From Clostridia bacterium (GTDB taxonomy: Bacteria; Bacillota; Clostridia; Peptostreptococcales; Caminicellaceae), in contig JAKSBP010000057.1 of NCBI GenBank assembly GCA_022361035.1, positions 1 through 58,809 on the forward strand: a stretch of DNA of 58,809 nt, given 5' to 3'. The position numbers and the translations under genes are program-made. The notes below the pieces were generated by a model, which worked only from the letters and a program-made list of their open reading frames with translations, did not search any database and had not been told where the DNA came from. The stretch's first letter is position 1; each line of letters starts with the position of its first letter. This document shows positions 18,196 through 27,668 of this stretch, piece by piece.

Positions 18196-20030
18196 CAACA
18201 AACACCGCCTATAAAACCACTATTTATTCCACAACCAGTACAACTAATCCTACAATCCTTAGTTAATTTTTCTTCCTTAGACTTCTCATTCTCATCTATC
18301 AAATATTTCTTAGTAACCCCTACATCTATATGGTCCCAAGGTAATACTTCATCGTATTCCCTTCTCCTATTTGCATAAAAGGAAGGGTCTATTCCACACT
18401 CTTCAAATGCTTCCATCCAATTATTATATAAAAAATGCTCTTGCCAGCCATCAAACCTACATCCCTTGTTAAAGGCTTTTATTAAGACCTCTCCCAGCCT
18501 TCTATCTCCCCTAGCAAATACTCCTTCAAGAAAGCTTGTCTTAGAATCGTGATAATTATATGTAATATTTTTATGCCTCAATTTACCCTTTAGATAGTTT
18601 TGTTTTTCCACTAAGGTATCAATTTTATCCTGAGGCTCCCATTGGAAGGGGGTGAAAGGCTTGGGTACAAAGGAGGAGGTACTAACTGTAACCTTTAGAC
18701 CCTTTTTTCTATTTTCTTTAGGTGTGTCGTAATAAGCTTGGACTACTTTTCTGCCTAAATCAGCTATTCCATCTATATCCTCATAGTTTTCCCTCGGCAG
18801 CCCTATCATAAAATACAATTTAACAGTACTCCACCCTAATCCAAAGGCATTGGTTACCGCTTCTATTAAATCCTTTTCTAACACACCCTTATTTATAACA
18901 TCTCTTAATCTTTGAGTTCCAGCTTCGGGAGCAAATGTAAGACCAGTTTTCCTTACTTTTTGAATCTCTTCTATAAGTTTTAAAGAGAAAGAATCTAGCC
19001 TCATTGAGGGTACAGAAAGACCTATTTTTTTATCTCCATAATTTTTAATTAATCCCCTGACCAATTCATTTAACTCAGAATAATCACTTGTACTTAAGGA
19101 CGATATCGAAATCTCTTCATAGCCAGTATTTTTCAATAATTTATCAGCTAACTCCAAAGCCCTAGCAGATTTTCTTTCTCGGATGGGTCGATATATCATT
19201 CCAGCTTGACAAAATCTACAACCTCTAGTACATCCTCTAAAAATTTCAATCATTGCCCTATCATGTACTACATCAGCAAAGGGAACTATTACCTTCTCAG
19301 GATAGAAGGCCTCATTAAGCTCCCTTATTATTCTTTTCTTTATTTTAGCAGGGTATTCTTCTTTCTTGGGTTTAACAAATCTAATTGTATTATCTTCCTT
19401 ATACTTAACTTCATAGAAACTCGGCACATAAACTCCTTCTATTTTACAAACCTCTTGTAAAAATCTATCCTTTACAAAGCCTTCCTTCTTTATTTTTTTA
19501 TAGACATTGCATATCTCAATTAATAATTCTTCACTTTCACCAAGTACACAAATATCAACAATATCGGCAAGGGGTTCAGGATTGTAAGCACAAGGTCCCC
19601 CAGCAATAATAATTGGATGGGACTCGTCCCGTTCAGAGCTTTTAAAGGGTATTTTTCCAAGGTCTAAAATATTTAAAACATTGCTATAGCTAAGCTCATA
19701 CTGTAAAGTAAAACCAATAATATCCATATTACTAATTGAGCTATGGGTTTCAATTGTAAATAATGGATAATCCTCTTTTCTCAATATTTCTTCCATATCT
19801 ACCCATGGTGCAAATATTCTTTCACAATATATATCATCTAACTCATTGAGTAAATTGTAAATAATATGCATCCCAAGGTGAGACATCCCTACTTCATATA
19901 TATCGGGAAAAGCAAACCCAAATCTTATCATATTTTCATTTATTACTTTTTTGTAGCTATTTATTTCACCACCAATATATCTACTAGGTTTTTCGACTTT
20001 GTATAGTATTTCTTCTACTTTTTCATTCAT
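18195..20030 (-). CDS. Radical SAM protein, TIGR03960 type (611 aa)
   Basis: The product has an N-terminal B12-binding-like domain (about 20-200; YEVGMSHLGMHIIYNLL). The radical SAM core has the 4Fe-4S motif CTRGCRFCQAG, the CxxxCxxC spacing of the superfamily. A cysteine-rich tail (DCRISCTGCG, GGVC) could hold another cluster. The substrate is unknown. It is coupled by a one-base overlap with the DUF2344 gene. Start ATG 20030. Family assignment is firm; function is not described. Confidence 0.92.
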   Translation of the reverse strand: MNEKVEEILYKVEKPSRYIGGEINSYKKVINENMIRFGFAFPDIYEVGMSHLGMHIIYNLLNELDDIYCERIFAPWVDMEEILRKEDYPLFTIETHSSISNMDIIGFTLQYELSYSNVLNILDLGKIPFKSSERDESHPIIIAGGPCAYNPEPLADIVDICVLGESEELLIEICNVYKKIKKEGFVKDRFLQEVCKIEGVYVPSFYEVKYKEDNTIRFVKPKKEEYPAKIKKRIIRELNEAFYPEKVIVPFADVVHDRAMIEIFRGCTRGCRFCQAGMIYRPIRERKSARALELADKLLKNTGYEEISISSLSTSDYSELNELVRGLIKNYGDKKIGLSVPSMRLDSFSLKLIEEIQKVRKTGLTFAPEAGTQRLRDVINKGVLEKDLIEAVTNAFGLGWSTVKLYFMIGLPRENYEDIDGIADLGRKVVQAYYDTPKENRKKGLKVTVSTSSFVPKPFTPFQWEPQDKIDTLVEKQNYLKGKLRHKNITYNYHDSKTSFLEGVFARGDRRLGEVLIKAFNKGCRFDGWQEHFLYNNWMEAFEECGIDPSFYANRRREYDEVLPWDHIDVGVTKKYLIDENEKSKEEKLTKDCRISCTGCGINSGFIGGVC

Positions 20031-20423
20031 TAGTGTTCCTCCTTGGAATAGTATCCTTATCTTTAGTATGGCACTATCCTATATTATACACCCTTTTTAC
20101 ATATTTAAGGTGCATAGTTTATAAATTTATTTTTTATGTTAAGGATTTAAGTAAAATTATTAATTTAATATCTAAACAAATTGAATAATTACTATCTTTA
20201 AAAAACTTATTACTACATATAGTGTCTCTATATATTGATATATAACATTTTAACATCTTTTACTAATTATTAATAGAATTTATTCCCCTAAATAGACCCA
20301 CTATCTATATGAATATATATAAAAGTCCTGTTACCAACCTTTATTCACCCTCAGCTTTCAATGCCTAACCTTAAAAACTTAAGTTATTAGTCCTAATTTC
20401 ATATATTTACTTCAAATTTATAA
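20031..20423. other. Gap where spoIVFB would be expected
   Basis: 393 bp of AT-rich DNA without a supported gene. In Bacillus and many relatives an M50 site-2 protease gene (spoIVFB) follows spoIVFA here. No HExxH-encoding frame is present on either strand. Confidence 0.6.
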
Positions 20424-21152
20424 CTAAATACCTGTTACACTATAATCTAGATATAATTCTGGATTAACCACATCATTGTCAATCCAAAGTTCAAAATGTA
20501 AGTAAGAGGTATCTAAATCTCCTATTTCACCAATTCTTTGTCCACGTATGACCCCTTCCCTTTCCTTTACATAAATTCTTTCTAAATTGCTATAAAGGGA
20601 AAATGTATTTTCTCCGTGATCTATTTTAACGAATTTTCCTAGACTATCACTTTCACCAACCTTTTCAACTGTTCCATCATTTATTGATTTAACAATCTTT
20701 ATATTCAATGCTTTTATATCTATACCTCTTTGAAAAGTCTGGGTTTCTGTAACGGGATTATAGTTTTCACCATAGGAAGATATAATTATGCCATCCATTG
20801 GACGAGAAAAATTTAATTCCCTCCCAAATCTATTAAAAACGGGTACTGCTTCCATTGTATAATCCCTTAATTTTAGCGCATATTCTTTTATTCTACTAAT
20901 ACTCTCTTTATAGTTAAATTCAGCATACACAATCTGTCTTACAAAAGCAGAGCTGCTCTTTGCAATTGGAGCATTAATACTTTTAATTAAGATTATTAAT
21001 AATACTATTATAATCGATACTAAGATTTGTTTTAAAAGCTTTGCATAAAAACTTGAAGGTTTATTATTTTTAATTCCCGATTTATATTTCTTATATCCGT
21101 AATAGTTTTTCCCTTGTCTCTTAATTATATTTCTTCTATATGACTTATCCAT
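20424..21152 (-). CDS. SpoIVFA-like M23-fold protein, probably non-catalytic
   Basis: The product (242 residues from ATG 21152, AGGAGG upstream) has a basic cytoplasmic N-terminus. One transmembrane segment follows (about 50-66) and then a C-terminal LytM/M23 fold (about 120-242). The zinc ligands of active M23 peptidases are degenerate. The HxxxD site reads QRGIDI, and the HxH site reads YLHFEL, with only one histidine. This resembles SpoIVFA of Bacillus, a sporulation regulator of the SpoIVFB protease. Position between rodA/min genes and the rplU block matches the Bacillus order. Function is inferred by synteny; a remote cell-wall role is the alternative. Confidence 0.8.
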   Translation of the reverse strand: MDKSYRRNIIKRQGKNYYGYKKYKSGIKNNKPSSFYAKLLKQILVSIIIVLLIILIKSINAPIAKSSSAFVRQIVYAEFNYKESISRIKEYALKLRDYTMEAVPVFNRFGRELNFSRPMDGIIISSYGENYNPVTETQTFQRGIDIKALNIKIVKSINDGTVEKVGESDSLGKFVKIDHGENTFSLYSNLERIYVKEREGVIRGQRIGEIGDLDTSYLHFELWIDNDVVNPELYLDYSVTGI

Positions 21153-21397
21153 AATTAACCTCCTTATGTATAGACTAAGTTTATATAATATATTTTTAAG
21201 GAGGTTCATTTATTACCAATAAAGCTCAATAAATGGACAAAAGTTAAATTATTCTATGTGAGTTCTAGAAAAAAATCATATGCTTTAAGAACAAATCCCC
21301 CTAGTGAAATGACACTATGCCAGTTCCAGTGATATAGAAGCTATTCTTTAAAGCATTTTAAAATAGCTTGAAATCAATTTTAATGTAAATAGTTAAA

Positions 21398-21424
21398 AAA
21401 GATTCCTTACTATAAGGAATCTTT
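21398..21424 (-). terminator. Terminator of rodA
   Basis: Perfect 12-bp stem AAAGATTCCTTA / TAAGGAATCTTT with a 3-nt loop, overlapping the rodA stop, followed on the minus strand by TTTTTT. A strong intrinsic terminator. Confidence 0.9.
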
Positions 21425-22577
21425 AAAATCTTATTTTTTTCTTTCTCATAGATACATTAAGAACCAAGCCCAGGGCAATCATGCTAGTTATAAGAGAACT
21501 GCCCCCATAGCTTAGAAAGGGAAGAGTAACTCCCGTAACGGGCATAATTCCCATAGTCATCCCAATGTTTTCAATTATTTGGAAAGCAAACATAAATGTA
21601 ACTCCCGTAACGATTAATAAACCATAAACATCCTTAGACTCTTTAGCTATATTCACCATTTTGTAAAGTAATGCAAAGTATAATAGAAGTACTATTGAAC
21701 AACCTATTAGACCTAGCTCTTCACCTAAAACAGCATAAATGAAGTCAGTTTCTTGTACAGGTAAAAAGTCGCCTCGGTGAAATGTTCCCCTAAATATCCC
21801 TTTACCATATACCATTCCTGAACCAATTGCTGTTTTTGATTGTTGAACTTGATAATTACTGGGATGGGATGGGTCTAAAAAGGCATCAATTCTATTCTTT
21901 TGGTGGTCTTTTAAAAAATTATAAACTAAAGGCATAGAGGAAAGACCTATTAGAATACTAAATATTACCATCTTCATATTGATACCTGCAATAAAAATCA
22001 TCCCAAAGGCAATTATTACAAATACTAGGGCTGACCCTAAATCCGGCTGCTTCAAAAGTAATATTAGAAAGGGTAAAATAAAAAGTATTGGTCCAATGAG
22101 GTCCTTAAATGACTCAAGCTTCTCATATTTTCCCTCAATATATTTTGCAAAGGATAAAATAAACCCAAGTTTTGCTATTTCAGAAGTCTGAAGGTCAATT
22201 ACACCCAAGCTTATCCAACTTCTAGCACCACCCCTTAAACTAGAGTCAACGGCTAGACCAGGAACATAGACCAATAGTAATAGTATTATTGAGACTACAT
22301 ATATAATTTTATATGCTTCTCCAAATGTATTATAATCAATACAAAGCGTAGCTATAACCCCTACTATTCCTATCACAAAGGCCACCACTTGAACTTTAGG
22401 CTCTCTCTCTATTCCGTTTTTTAAAATATCCTTGATTGCTTCATTAAAGGATATACCCTTTGATAGATCAATGACATTTGTGGCACTGGTAATTATAATC
22501 AAACCAATAACAAATATTAATATAACTATCCCAATCAAACCAAAATCAATGTTTTTAATCAATCTCCTATCAAACAT
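21423..22577 (-). CDS. rodA: Rod shape-determining SEDS glycosyltransferase RodA
   Basis: Polytopic SEDS peptidoglycan polymerase working with the class B PBP of the elongasome. The 384-residue product has about ten membrane segments and family motifs (GARSWI, KQPDLGSALV, YQVQQSKTAIGSGMVYGKG, ETDFIYAVLGEELG, GVTLPFLSYGGSSL). Start ATG 22577 with AGGTG. Its PBP2 and mreBCD partners are close upstream, so RodA is preferred over FtsW or SpoVE. Confidence 0.95.
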   Translation of the reverse strand: MFDRRLIKNIDFGLIGIVILIFVIGLIIITSATNVIDLSKGISFNEAIKDILKNGIEREPKVQVVAFVIGIVGVIATLCIDYNTFGEAYKIIYVVSIILLLLVYVPGLAVDSSLRGGARSWISLGVIDLQTSEIAKLGFILSFAKYIEGKYEKLESFKDLIGPILFILPFLILLLKQPDLGSALVFVIIAFGMIFIAGINMKMVIFSILIGLSSMPLVYNFLKDHQKNRIDAFLDPSHPSNYQVQQSKTAIGSGMVYGKGIFRGTFHRGDFLPVQETDFIYAVLGEELGLIGCSIVLLLYFALLYKMVNIAKESKDVYGLLIVTGVTFMFAFQIIENIGMTMGIMPVTGVTLPFLSYGGSSLITSMIALGLVLNVSMRKKKIRF

Positions 22578-22675
22578 AAAACACCTCATAAAAATTCTAT
22601 ATGCATAAAATTATAGCATAAAAACCTTATTATCCTCAATTTTAATCATAAACTAATGGATATTAATTTATGCAA

Positions 22676-22697
22676 AGAAAAATCCCCAAAATTGGGG
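22676..22697 (-). terminator. Terminator after minE
   Basis: CCCCAA / TTGGGG hairpin (22684-22697) followed on the minus strand by ATTTTTCT. Eleven bases after the minE stop; ends the minCDE transcript before rodA. Confidence 0.85.
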
Positions 22698-22708
22698 CGA
22701 AAATACGT

Positions 22709-22984
22709 CTATCTATTTTTCATCTTCTTTATAGGAATATTGGCAACAAGTGCCGGCATAACCTTATTGTTGTCCTTTTTTGTTTTTGTAATTCTAATAT
22801 CTAATCCCTCTTCCTCAATTTCCATATAATCGGAAATGACATTTAGTAAATCTCCCTTTACCATTTCTAAAAAATTTGGAGAGCAGTTGGTCCTGTCGTG
22901 GACTAAGACTAACTTTAATCTTTCCTTTGCAACATTTTTACTTGTCCCTTGATCCTTACTAAAAAATTTAAATACATCTAGCAT
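22709..22984 (-). CDS. minE: Cell division topological specificity factor MinE
   Basis: MinE stimulates MinD ATPase and sets pole-to-pole oscillation of the division inhibitor. The 91-residue product has an N-terminal membrane-targeting/anti-MinCD helix (residues about 1-30; AKERLKLVLVHDR) and a C-terminal topology domain (EMVKGDLLNVISDYMEI). Start ATG 22984. Last of minC-minD-minE. Presence of MinE means an oscillating Min system, not the DivIVA/MinJ type of Bacillus. Confidence 0.96.
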   Translation of the reverse strand: MLDVFKFFSKDQGTSKNVAKERLKLVLVHDRTNCSPNFLEMVKGDLLNVISDYMEIEEEGLDIRITKTKKDNNKVMPALVANIPIKKMKNR

Positions 22985-22996
22985 TGGTTTTCCCCC

Positions 22997-23791
22997 TTAC
23001 TTTAAACCAAATAGTTTAGCAATCTTAACCATGAATCCTTCTTGTATATCTAAATCCATAATTGGTACATTTTCTCCCATTATTCGCTTTGCAATATTCC
23101 TAAAGGCTTGTCCAGCCAAGGATTTTTCATCCCTTGCAGCAGGCTCACCCTTATTTGTAGATATAACGATATACTCATCATCAGGAACTACACCCAATAG
23201 GTCTATGGCTAAAATATCTGTCATATCCTCTATATTCATCATATCACCTTTTTTAACCATCTGTATCCTTATTCTATTTATTATGAGCATAGGGCTATTT
23301 AACTCAGCAGCTTCTAAAAGTCCAACAATTCTATCTGCATCCCTAACGGCAGATATCTCTGGAGTGGTAACAACTATAGCCCTATCAGCTCCAGCTATGG
23401 CATTTTTAAATCCTTGCTCAATCCCTGCTGGACAGTCTACTAAAACATAATCGTAAATCTTTTTAAGCTCCTTACATAAATCCTGCATCTGCTTAGGTGT
23501 AACAGCGCTCTTATCCTTTGTTTGTGCTGCCGGCAGCAAGTAAAGTCCTTCAAATCTTTTATCTCTTATTAAACCTTGCTTTAGACGACAAACTCCCTCT
23601 ACTACATCAACAAGGTCATAAACTATCCTATTTTCAAGTCCTAAAACAACATCTAAATTTCTAAGACCTATATCTGCATCTAAAACAGCTACTTTTTTAC
23701 CTAGCATTGCAAGGCTAGCTCCAATATTAGCAGTAGTTGTTGTTTTACCTACTCCACCTTTTCCAGATGTAATAACGATTACTTCACCCAC
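22997..23791 (-). CDS. minD: Septum site-determining ATPase MinD
   Basis: Walker-type membrane ATPase that recruits MinC. The deviant Walker A motif KGGVGKTTT lies at about 10-18. DADIGLRNLDVVLGLE and VLVDCPAGIEQGF follow. The C-terminal amphipathic membrane-targeting helix is GFMVKIAKLFG. Length 264 is normal. GTG start at 23789-23791 with GGAGGGG upstream. Between minC and minE with 23-bp and 12-bp gaps. Confidence 0.98.
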   Translation of the reverse strand: MGEVIVITSGKGGVGKTTTTANIGASLAMLGKKVAVLDADIGLRNLDVVLGLENRIVYDLVDVVEGVCRLKQGLIRDKRFEGLYLLPAAQTKDKSAVTPKQMQDLCKELKKIYDYVLVDCPAGIEQGFKNAIAGADRAIVVTTPEISAVRDADRIVGLLEAAELNSPMLIINRIRIQMVKKGDMMNIEDMTDILAIDLLGVVPDDEYIVISTNKGEPAARDEKSLAGQAFRNIAKRIMGENVPIMDLDIQEGFMVKIAKLFGLK

Positions 23792-23814
23792 GGTTAAATA
23801 CCCCTCCCATTAAT

Positions 23815-24456
23815 TTATCTGTTTTTTGTAAGATACGGCTCAATTAGAATCATCTCATCCCTTATAAAGGCAATCTCAGGATACTTTGGATTATAGGAAC
23901 TATTATCTGGAGCTCTAGCTATAAATTTTCCTATTCTAAGTTGCGTAGGCTGAAGTCTTAGGGCCGATACGAAGGCATTACTGTTACCATTTGCTCCAGC
24001 GTGGGCAATTCCTCTTAAAGCTCCCATTATGACTATATTTCCATAGGCAACAATTTCAGCACCAGGATTTACATCTCCCATAACAACCACATTACCCTTA
24101 AATTCAATCTTTTTTCCTGAGCGTAATGTCGATTTAACAAATCTAGTTACACCTTCATCTAATCCCATAAATACTTCTTTTGTGGAACAAGCTGTAGTTT
24201 TTTCTAAGGGCTCAGTTCTTTCTACCATAATCATTCCAAATCTATTATTTATTAAATCAATTATCTCACTTTCTTCGTTACTAGTTAAACTCTTTCCTTC
24301 AATCCTAGCAATTTGGGCTCCTATAAAAAAATTTTTCGCATGCTCTAATTTTTCTATTAACTGCTCCTTAAGCTTTTCATATTCACAGGATTCATTAAGA
24401 TGTATAATTAATCCATCTTTTGTCCCCTTAAATTCTATATTATTATTCAGAGTCAT
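23815..24456 (-). CDS. minC: Septum formation inhibitor MinC
   Basis: FtsZ assembly antagonist. The 213-residue product has an N-terminal MinC_N domain (about 1-95) and a C-terminal right-handed beta helix (about 105-205; GSGxxIxxxG-type repeats such as VVVMGDVNPGAEIVAYGNI). The glycine-rich GALRGIAHAGANGN is the MinD-interacting region. Start ATG 24456 with GGAGG. First gene of minCDE. Confidence 0.96.
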   Translation of the reverse strand: MTLNNNIEFKGTKDGLIIHLNESCEYEKLKEQLIEKLEHAKNFFIGAQIARIEGKSLTSNEESEIIDLINNRFGMIMVERTEPLEKTTACSTKEVFMGLDEGVTRFVKSTLRSGKKIEFKGNVVVMGDVNPGAEIVAYGNIVIMGALRGIAHAGANGNSNAFVSALRLQPTQLRIGKFIARAPDNSSYNPKYPEIAFIRDEMILIEPYLTKNR

Positions 24457-24580
24457 TTAAATGTTACCTCCATGTTTAAAACCACTATATTATATCGATG
24501 ATAAAAGATAGACTATTACTTATAATTCTTCAAGGAATGGTATATTCCTTCTTTTTATAAACAGAAATTTATTACAAATA

Positions 24581-24608
24581 ATGCTGAGGTATTAATATAC
24601 CTCAGCAT
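24581..24608 (-). terminator. Hairpin after the PBP2 gene
   Basis: Perfect 12-bp stem ATGCTGAGGTAT / ATACCTCAGCAT, 4-nt loop, beginning one base after the PBP2 stop. The following tail (TATTTGTAA) is only moderately T-rich, so partial read-through into minC is possible. Confidence 0.75.
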
Positions 24609-27551
24609 CTATTCTATGGATTCCATTTCTTCATCAGTACTATCTTCAACTTCTATAGTATCATCGCCCTCCAATTCAAGCTTGAAGTACTCGGCAAAGA
24701 TTTCTCTAGCTATAGGAGCTCCATATCCACCATGGCCTCCTTGAAATAGGAGGGTAACTACAGCAATTTCTGGCTTATCATAGGGTGCAAAGCCAACAAA
24801 CCAAGCAAAATTGTCATAGTCCTTTTTATATTTGTCAATATCTTCATCCTTGACCCTATTGTTTGTTGCTCTTTTTATGGCCTCCCTCATTATGTTACCT
24901 TCATCAAAATAACCAGTGGTTAGCCTACTTATTATTCTATTCTTCACTCTATCTCTTTGTATTTTAGTTTTATCCCGCTTTTCTATTTCTTCTTCATTTA
25001 ATGATTTAGAGTCATCCTCATTCAAGGCTTCCAGCTCTTTTTCTAGGTTTCCAAGCTCTTCTTGCAATTTCTCTAATTCTTCATTTCGCTGCTTTCTAAT
25101 CATGGATGACATAGAATTTATATTATCTAAGGATACATAGGGTGCAATTGCTTTTAAATGAGCCTTTAGATATTCAACTTCATTCTCTGGAGGTATTTTC
25201 CCCGACCTTTGAGCTGTTCCCGTTTTACTGGCTACACTAACAGGAAACTCTTTAAAAACTCTCCTAGCAGTACCCTGTGAACCCTGGGTTACTTGAAGCA
25301 TTGCCTTCTTTATATGCTCTAAGTTATCAGGGTCATTTACAACTATTTTCTCCCTGCTCCCATTTTTAGGAATCTCTCCATCAATTCTTTTTACAATCTT
25401 TAGCTCGTTTAGATAGCCTCCATTTGCAATAGCAGCAATATATCTTGCAATCTGAATTGGAGTATAGGCATGGGCCCCCTGACCGATAGATAGATTAAAG
25501 GCATCACCTTCTTTGAAGTCCATTTGATTAAAATAGCTATATTTTATTAAATCCGCTAGCTTATCTGCCTTCGACTCTTCTATACCAATTGCTTTGAGCC
25601 TTCTAACAATTTCATTTTTTGTAGGATTTTCTTCAGCCCACTCAACTATCTCAGTAATTATATCATTTAATTTTTCTTCATCATTAAAAATTGACCCGGG
25701 GAAATACTCCTTTGCAACTGCCTGTAGCTTTCTTTTCAATGAACGCTTAATACTCCTTCCCTTACTATAAGGGTCTGGTACACCATAGGCAACCTCATTG
25801 ATTTCAATACCAGTTTTTTTATCTAAACCAAACCTCTTAGAATAGTCCAACATGGTATCAATACCTATTCCAAGGTTTAAGGGTTTCTTTCTATAATAAT
25901 CATAGTCCATTGAAAGGTTATAGAAGTAATAATTCACAGATTCCTCAATAGCCTTATATAGGTCTATGTCCCTTCCATGGGATCTCCTATATTCATTCCA
26001 CATCCAGCTACCAAAGGTCCTATTCCCAATTCTTATATATCTTCCATCAACAAACTCCCTTTCCGGGTCTAGTCCATATTCTATCCCCGCTAACCCTGGA
26101 ATCATTTTAAATATGGACCCAGGTTGAACTGCGGTTAAAGCGGCAATATTATAGAGAGGTCTTGGTGCTATAGGGTCTCTTTTATTTTTAGGTAATAGCT
26201 TCTTATAATCCTTATTAGAAATACCCGTTGCAAAGAGCTGTGGAGAATAGGATGGGTAATTAGCTAGAGCAAGAATCTCACCTGTATTTACATCAACTGC
26301 TACAGCTGTACCCGATGCAGCATTCTCAAATCTATCATTATACCTATAGTCACCCCATTTACTTTGAAAGGTTCCACCTTTTTGTATCTCCTCAAGTCCA
26401 TACTTTAGACTCTCCTCAGCAGCTTTTTGAAGGTTTACATCTATTGTCCAATAGATATCTCTTCCAGGTTTTGGCTTTTTAACGTAATCTGATTCCCTTA
26501 CCGTTCTTCCATAGGTATCAACTTCAACAGTTTTTGCCCCATTTTCTCCCTTGAGTGTTAATTCATATTTACCTTCGATACCAGTTTTACCAATGATATC
26601 ACTTCTTGAGTAATTATTTTCTTCAACATATTTTTTTATTTCCCACTCATGGGATATTTTACCAAGATAACCTAGCATATGTGCAGCCATTTCACCATTT
26701 GGATAATGTCGTTTTGGTTCAATAACGACACTTATTCCCGGTAGCTCCATTCCTTCTTCCTCAATTAGTATAGCGGTTTCCTTAGAAATATCGGAAGCAA
26801 TTTTCAAGGGCTTATATTTAAGATATCCTTGCTTTGTCAGAGCATGTCGTATCGTTAAAATTTTTCTTGCATCTTCCTCAGAATATTCATCACTAATCTT
26901 ATACCGTTTCTTAATCTGTGTAAAGGCTTCCTCTGCATCTGTTTCAACATCTAGCCTATAACGTTGTAAAAAATTCTCCTTCTCTATCTGAGGTAAAAAT
27001 TTCATTTTACTTACTGATATAGGAGGTGTTATACCCATGGCTATTAAATACTCTTGAGCCTCCTTTTTTCCTAAATTTTTAATAGGTATATTTTGGGAGA
27101 CTATTTTATTAAATACGGCTTCCGCATCCTCTAGTCCTTCATATTCTTTACCCAGGGATTCAAGCCAATTTTTAATATGTTTGTCATAGGAATAAAAGAA
27201 TTTCCCATTCTCAATAATTATTGGAAACTCGATATATTTTTCATTATTTCTTTCTAGGGTATCTATTATTTTAATCGCTACTTTTTCAAGCTCCTTTATA
27301 GGCAGTTCACTTCTAACAAGTTGAACGGTAAAGCTAGGAACATTTCCAGCTATTAAAACACCATTTCTGTCCCTGATTGCTCCCCTTGGTGCTATGATAG
27401 GAATTTCTTTTATTCTTATATTTTCAGAATCTTCCCGTCTTTTTTCCCCTTCAACTATAGTTAAATGGGAAAGCCTTATAAAGAGAATAAAAAAAACAAT
27501 TATAAACCCTAAGATAATTTGATTGTTTCTATCCCTTAATTTTTCAATCAT
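24609..27551 (-). CDS. mrdA: Penicillin-binding protein 2, elongation-type transpeptidase with large insertions
   Basis: Class B PBP that cross-links wall peptidoglycan with RodA. After a transmembrane anchor (about 15-30) come the dimerisation domain (about 50-360) and the transpeptidase. Motifs are S479-IFK (SxxK), S538-VN (SxN) and K776-TG (KTGT). Two large insertions exist. One of about 80 residues precedes the KTG (near 600-685). Another of about 110 residues follows it (about 790-912), a charged coiled-coil rich in E and K, before FVGFAP. The total of 980 residues exceeds the usual 600-750. The start is ATG 27551, after AGGTGA. Confidence 0.95.
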   Translation of the reverse strand: MIEKLRDRNNQIILGFIIVFFILFIRLSHLTIVEGEKRREDSENIRIKEIPIIAPRGAIRDRNGVLIAGNVPSFTVQLVRSELPIKELEKVAIKIIDTLERNNEKYIEFPIIIENGKFFYSYDKHIKNWLESLGKEYEGLEDAEAVFNKIVSQNIPIKNLGKKEAQEYLIAMGITPPISVSKMKFLPQIEKENFLQRYRLDVETDAEEAFTQIKKRYKISDEYSEEDARKILTIRHALTKQGYLKYKPLKIASDISKETAILIEEEGMELPGISVVIEPKRHYPNGEMAAHMLGYLGKISHEWEIKKYVEENNYSRSDIIGKTGIEGKYELTLKGENGAKTVEVDTYGRTVRESDYVKKPKPGRDIYWTIDVNLQKAAEESLKYGLEEIQKGGTFQSKWGDYRYNDRFENAASGTAVAVDVNTGEILALANYPSYSPQLFATGISNKDYKKLLPKNKRDPIAPRPLYNIAALTAVQPGSIFKMIPGLAGIEYGLDPEREFVDGRYIRIGNRTFGSWMWNEYRRSHGRDIDLYKAIEESVNYYFYNLSMDYDYYRKKPLNLGIGIDTMLDYSKRFGLDKKTGIEINEVAYGVPDPYSKGRSIKRSLKRKLQAVAKEYFPGSIFNDEEKLNDIITEIVEWAEENPTKNEIVRRLKAIGIEESKADKLADLIKYSYFNQMDFKEGDAFNLSIGQGAHAYTPIQIARYIAAIANGGYLNELKIVKRIDGEIPKNGSREKIVVNDPDNLEHIKKAMLQVTQGSQGTARRVFKEFPVSVASKTGTAQRSGKIPPENEVEYLKAHLKAIAPYVSLDNINSMSSMIRKQRNEELEKLQEELGNLEKELEALNEDDSKSLNEEEIEKRDKTKIQRDRVKNRIISRLTTGYFDEGNIMREAIKRATNNRVKDEDIDKYKKDYDNFAWFVGFAPYDKPEIAVVTLLFQGGHGGYGAPIAREIFAEYFKLELEGDDTIEVEDSTDEEMESIE

Positions 27552-27668
27552 AATAATCACCTAGATTCTATCTTTATATATTAATTAGAAAACATATAAA
27601 CAGCAAACAATATCAACAGTTAGAGAGAAACAAGGACATCAAGTCCTTTTAATTTCTCACCTAACCAA

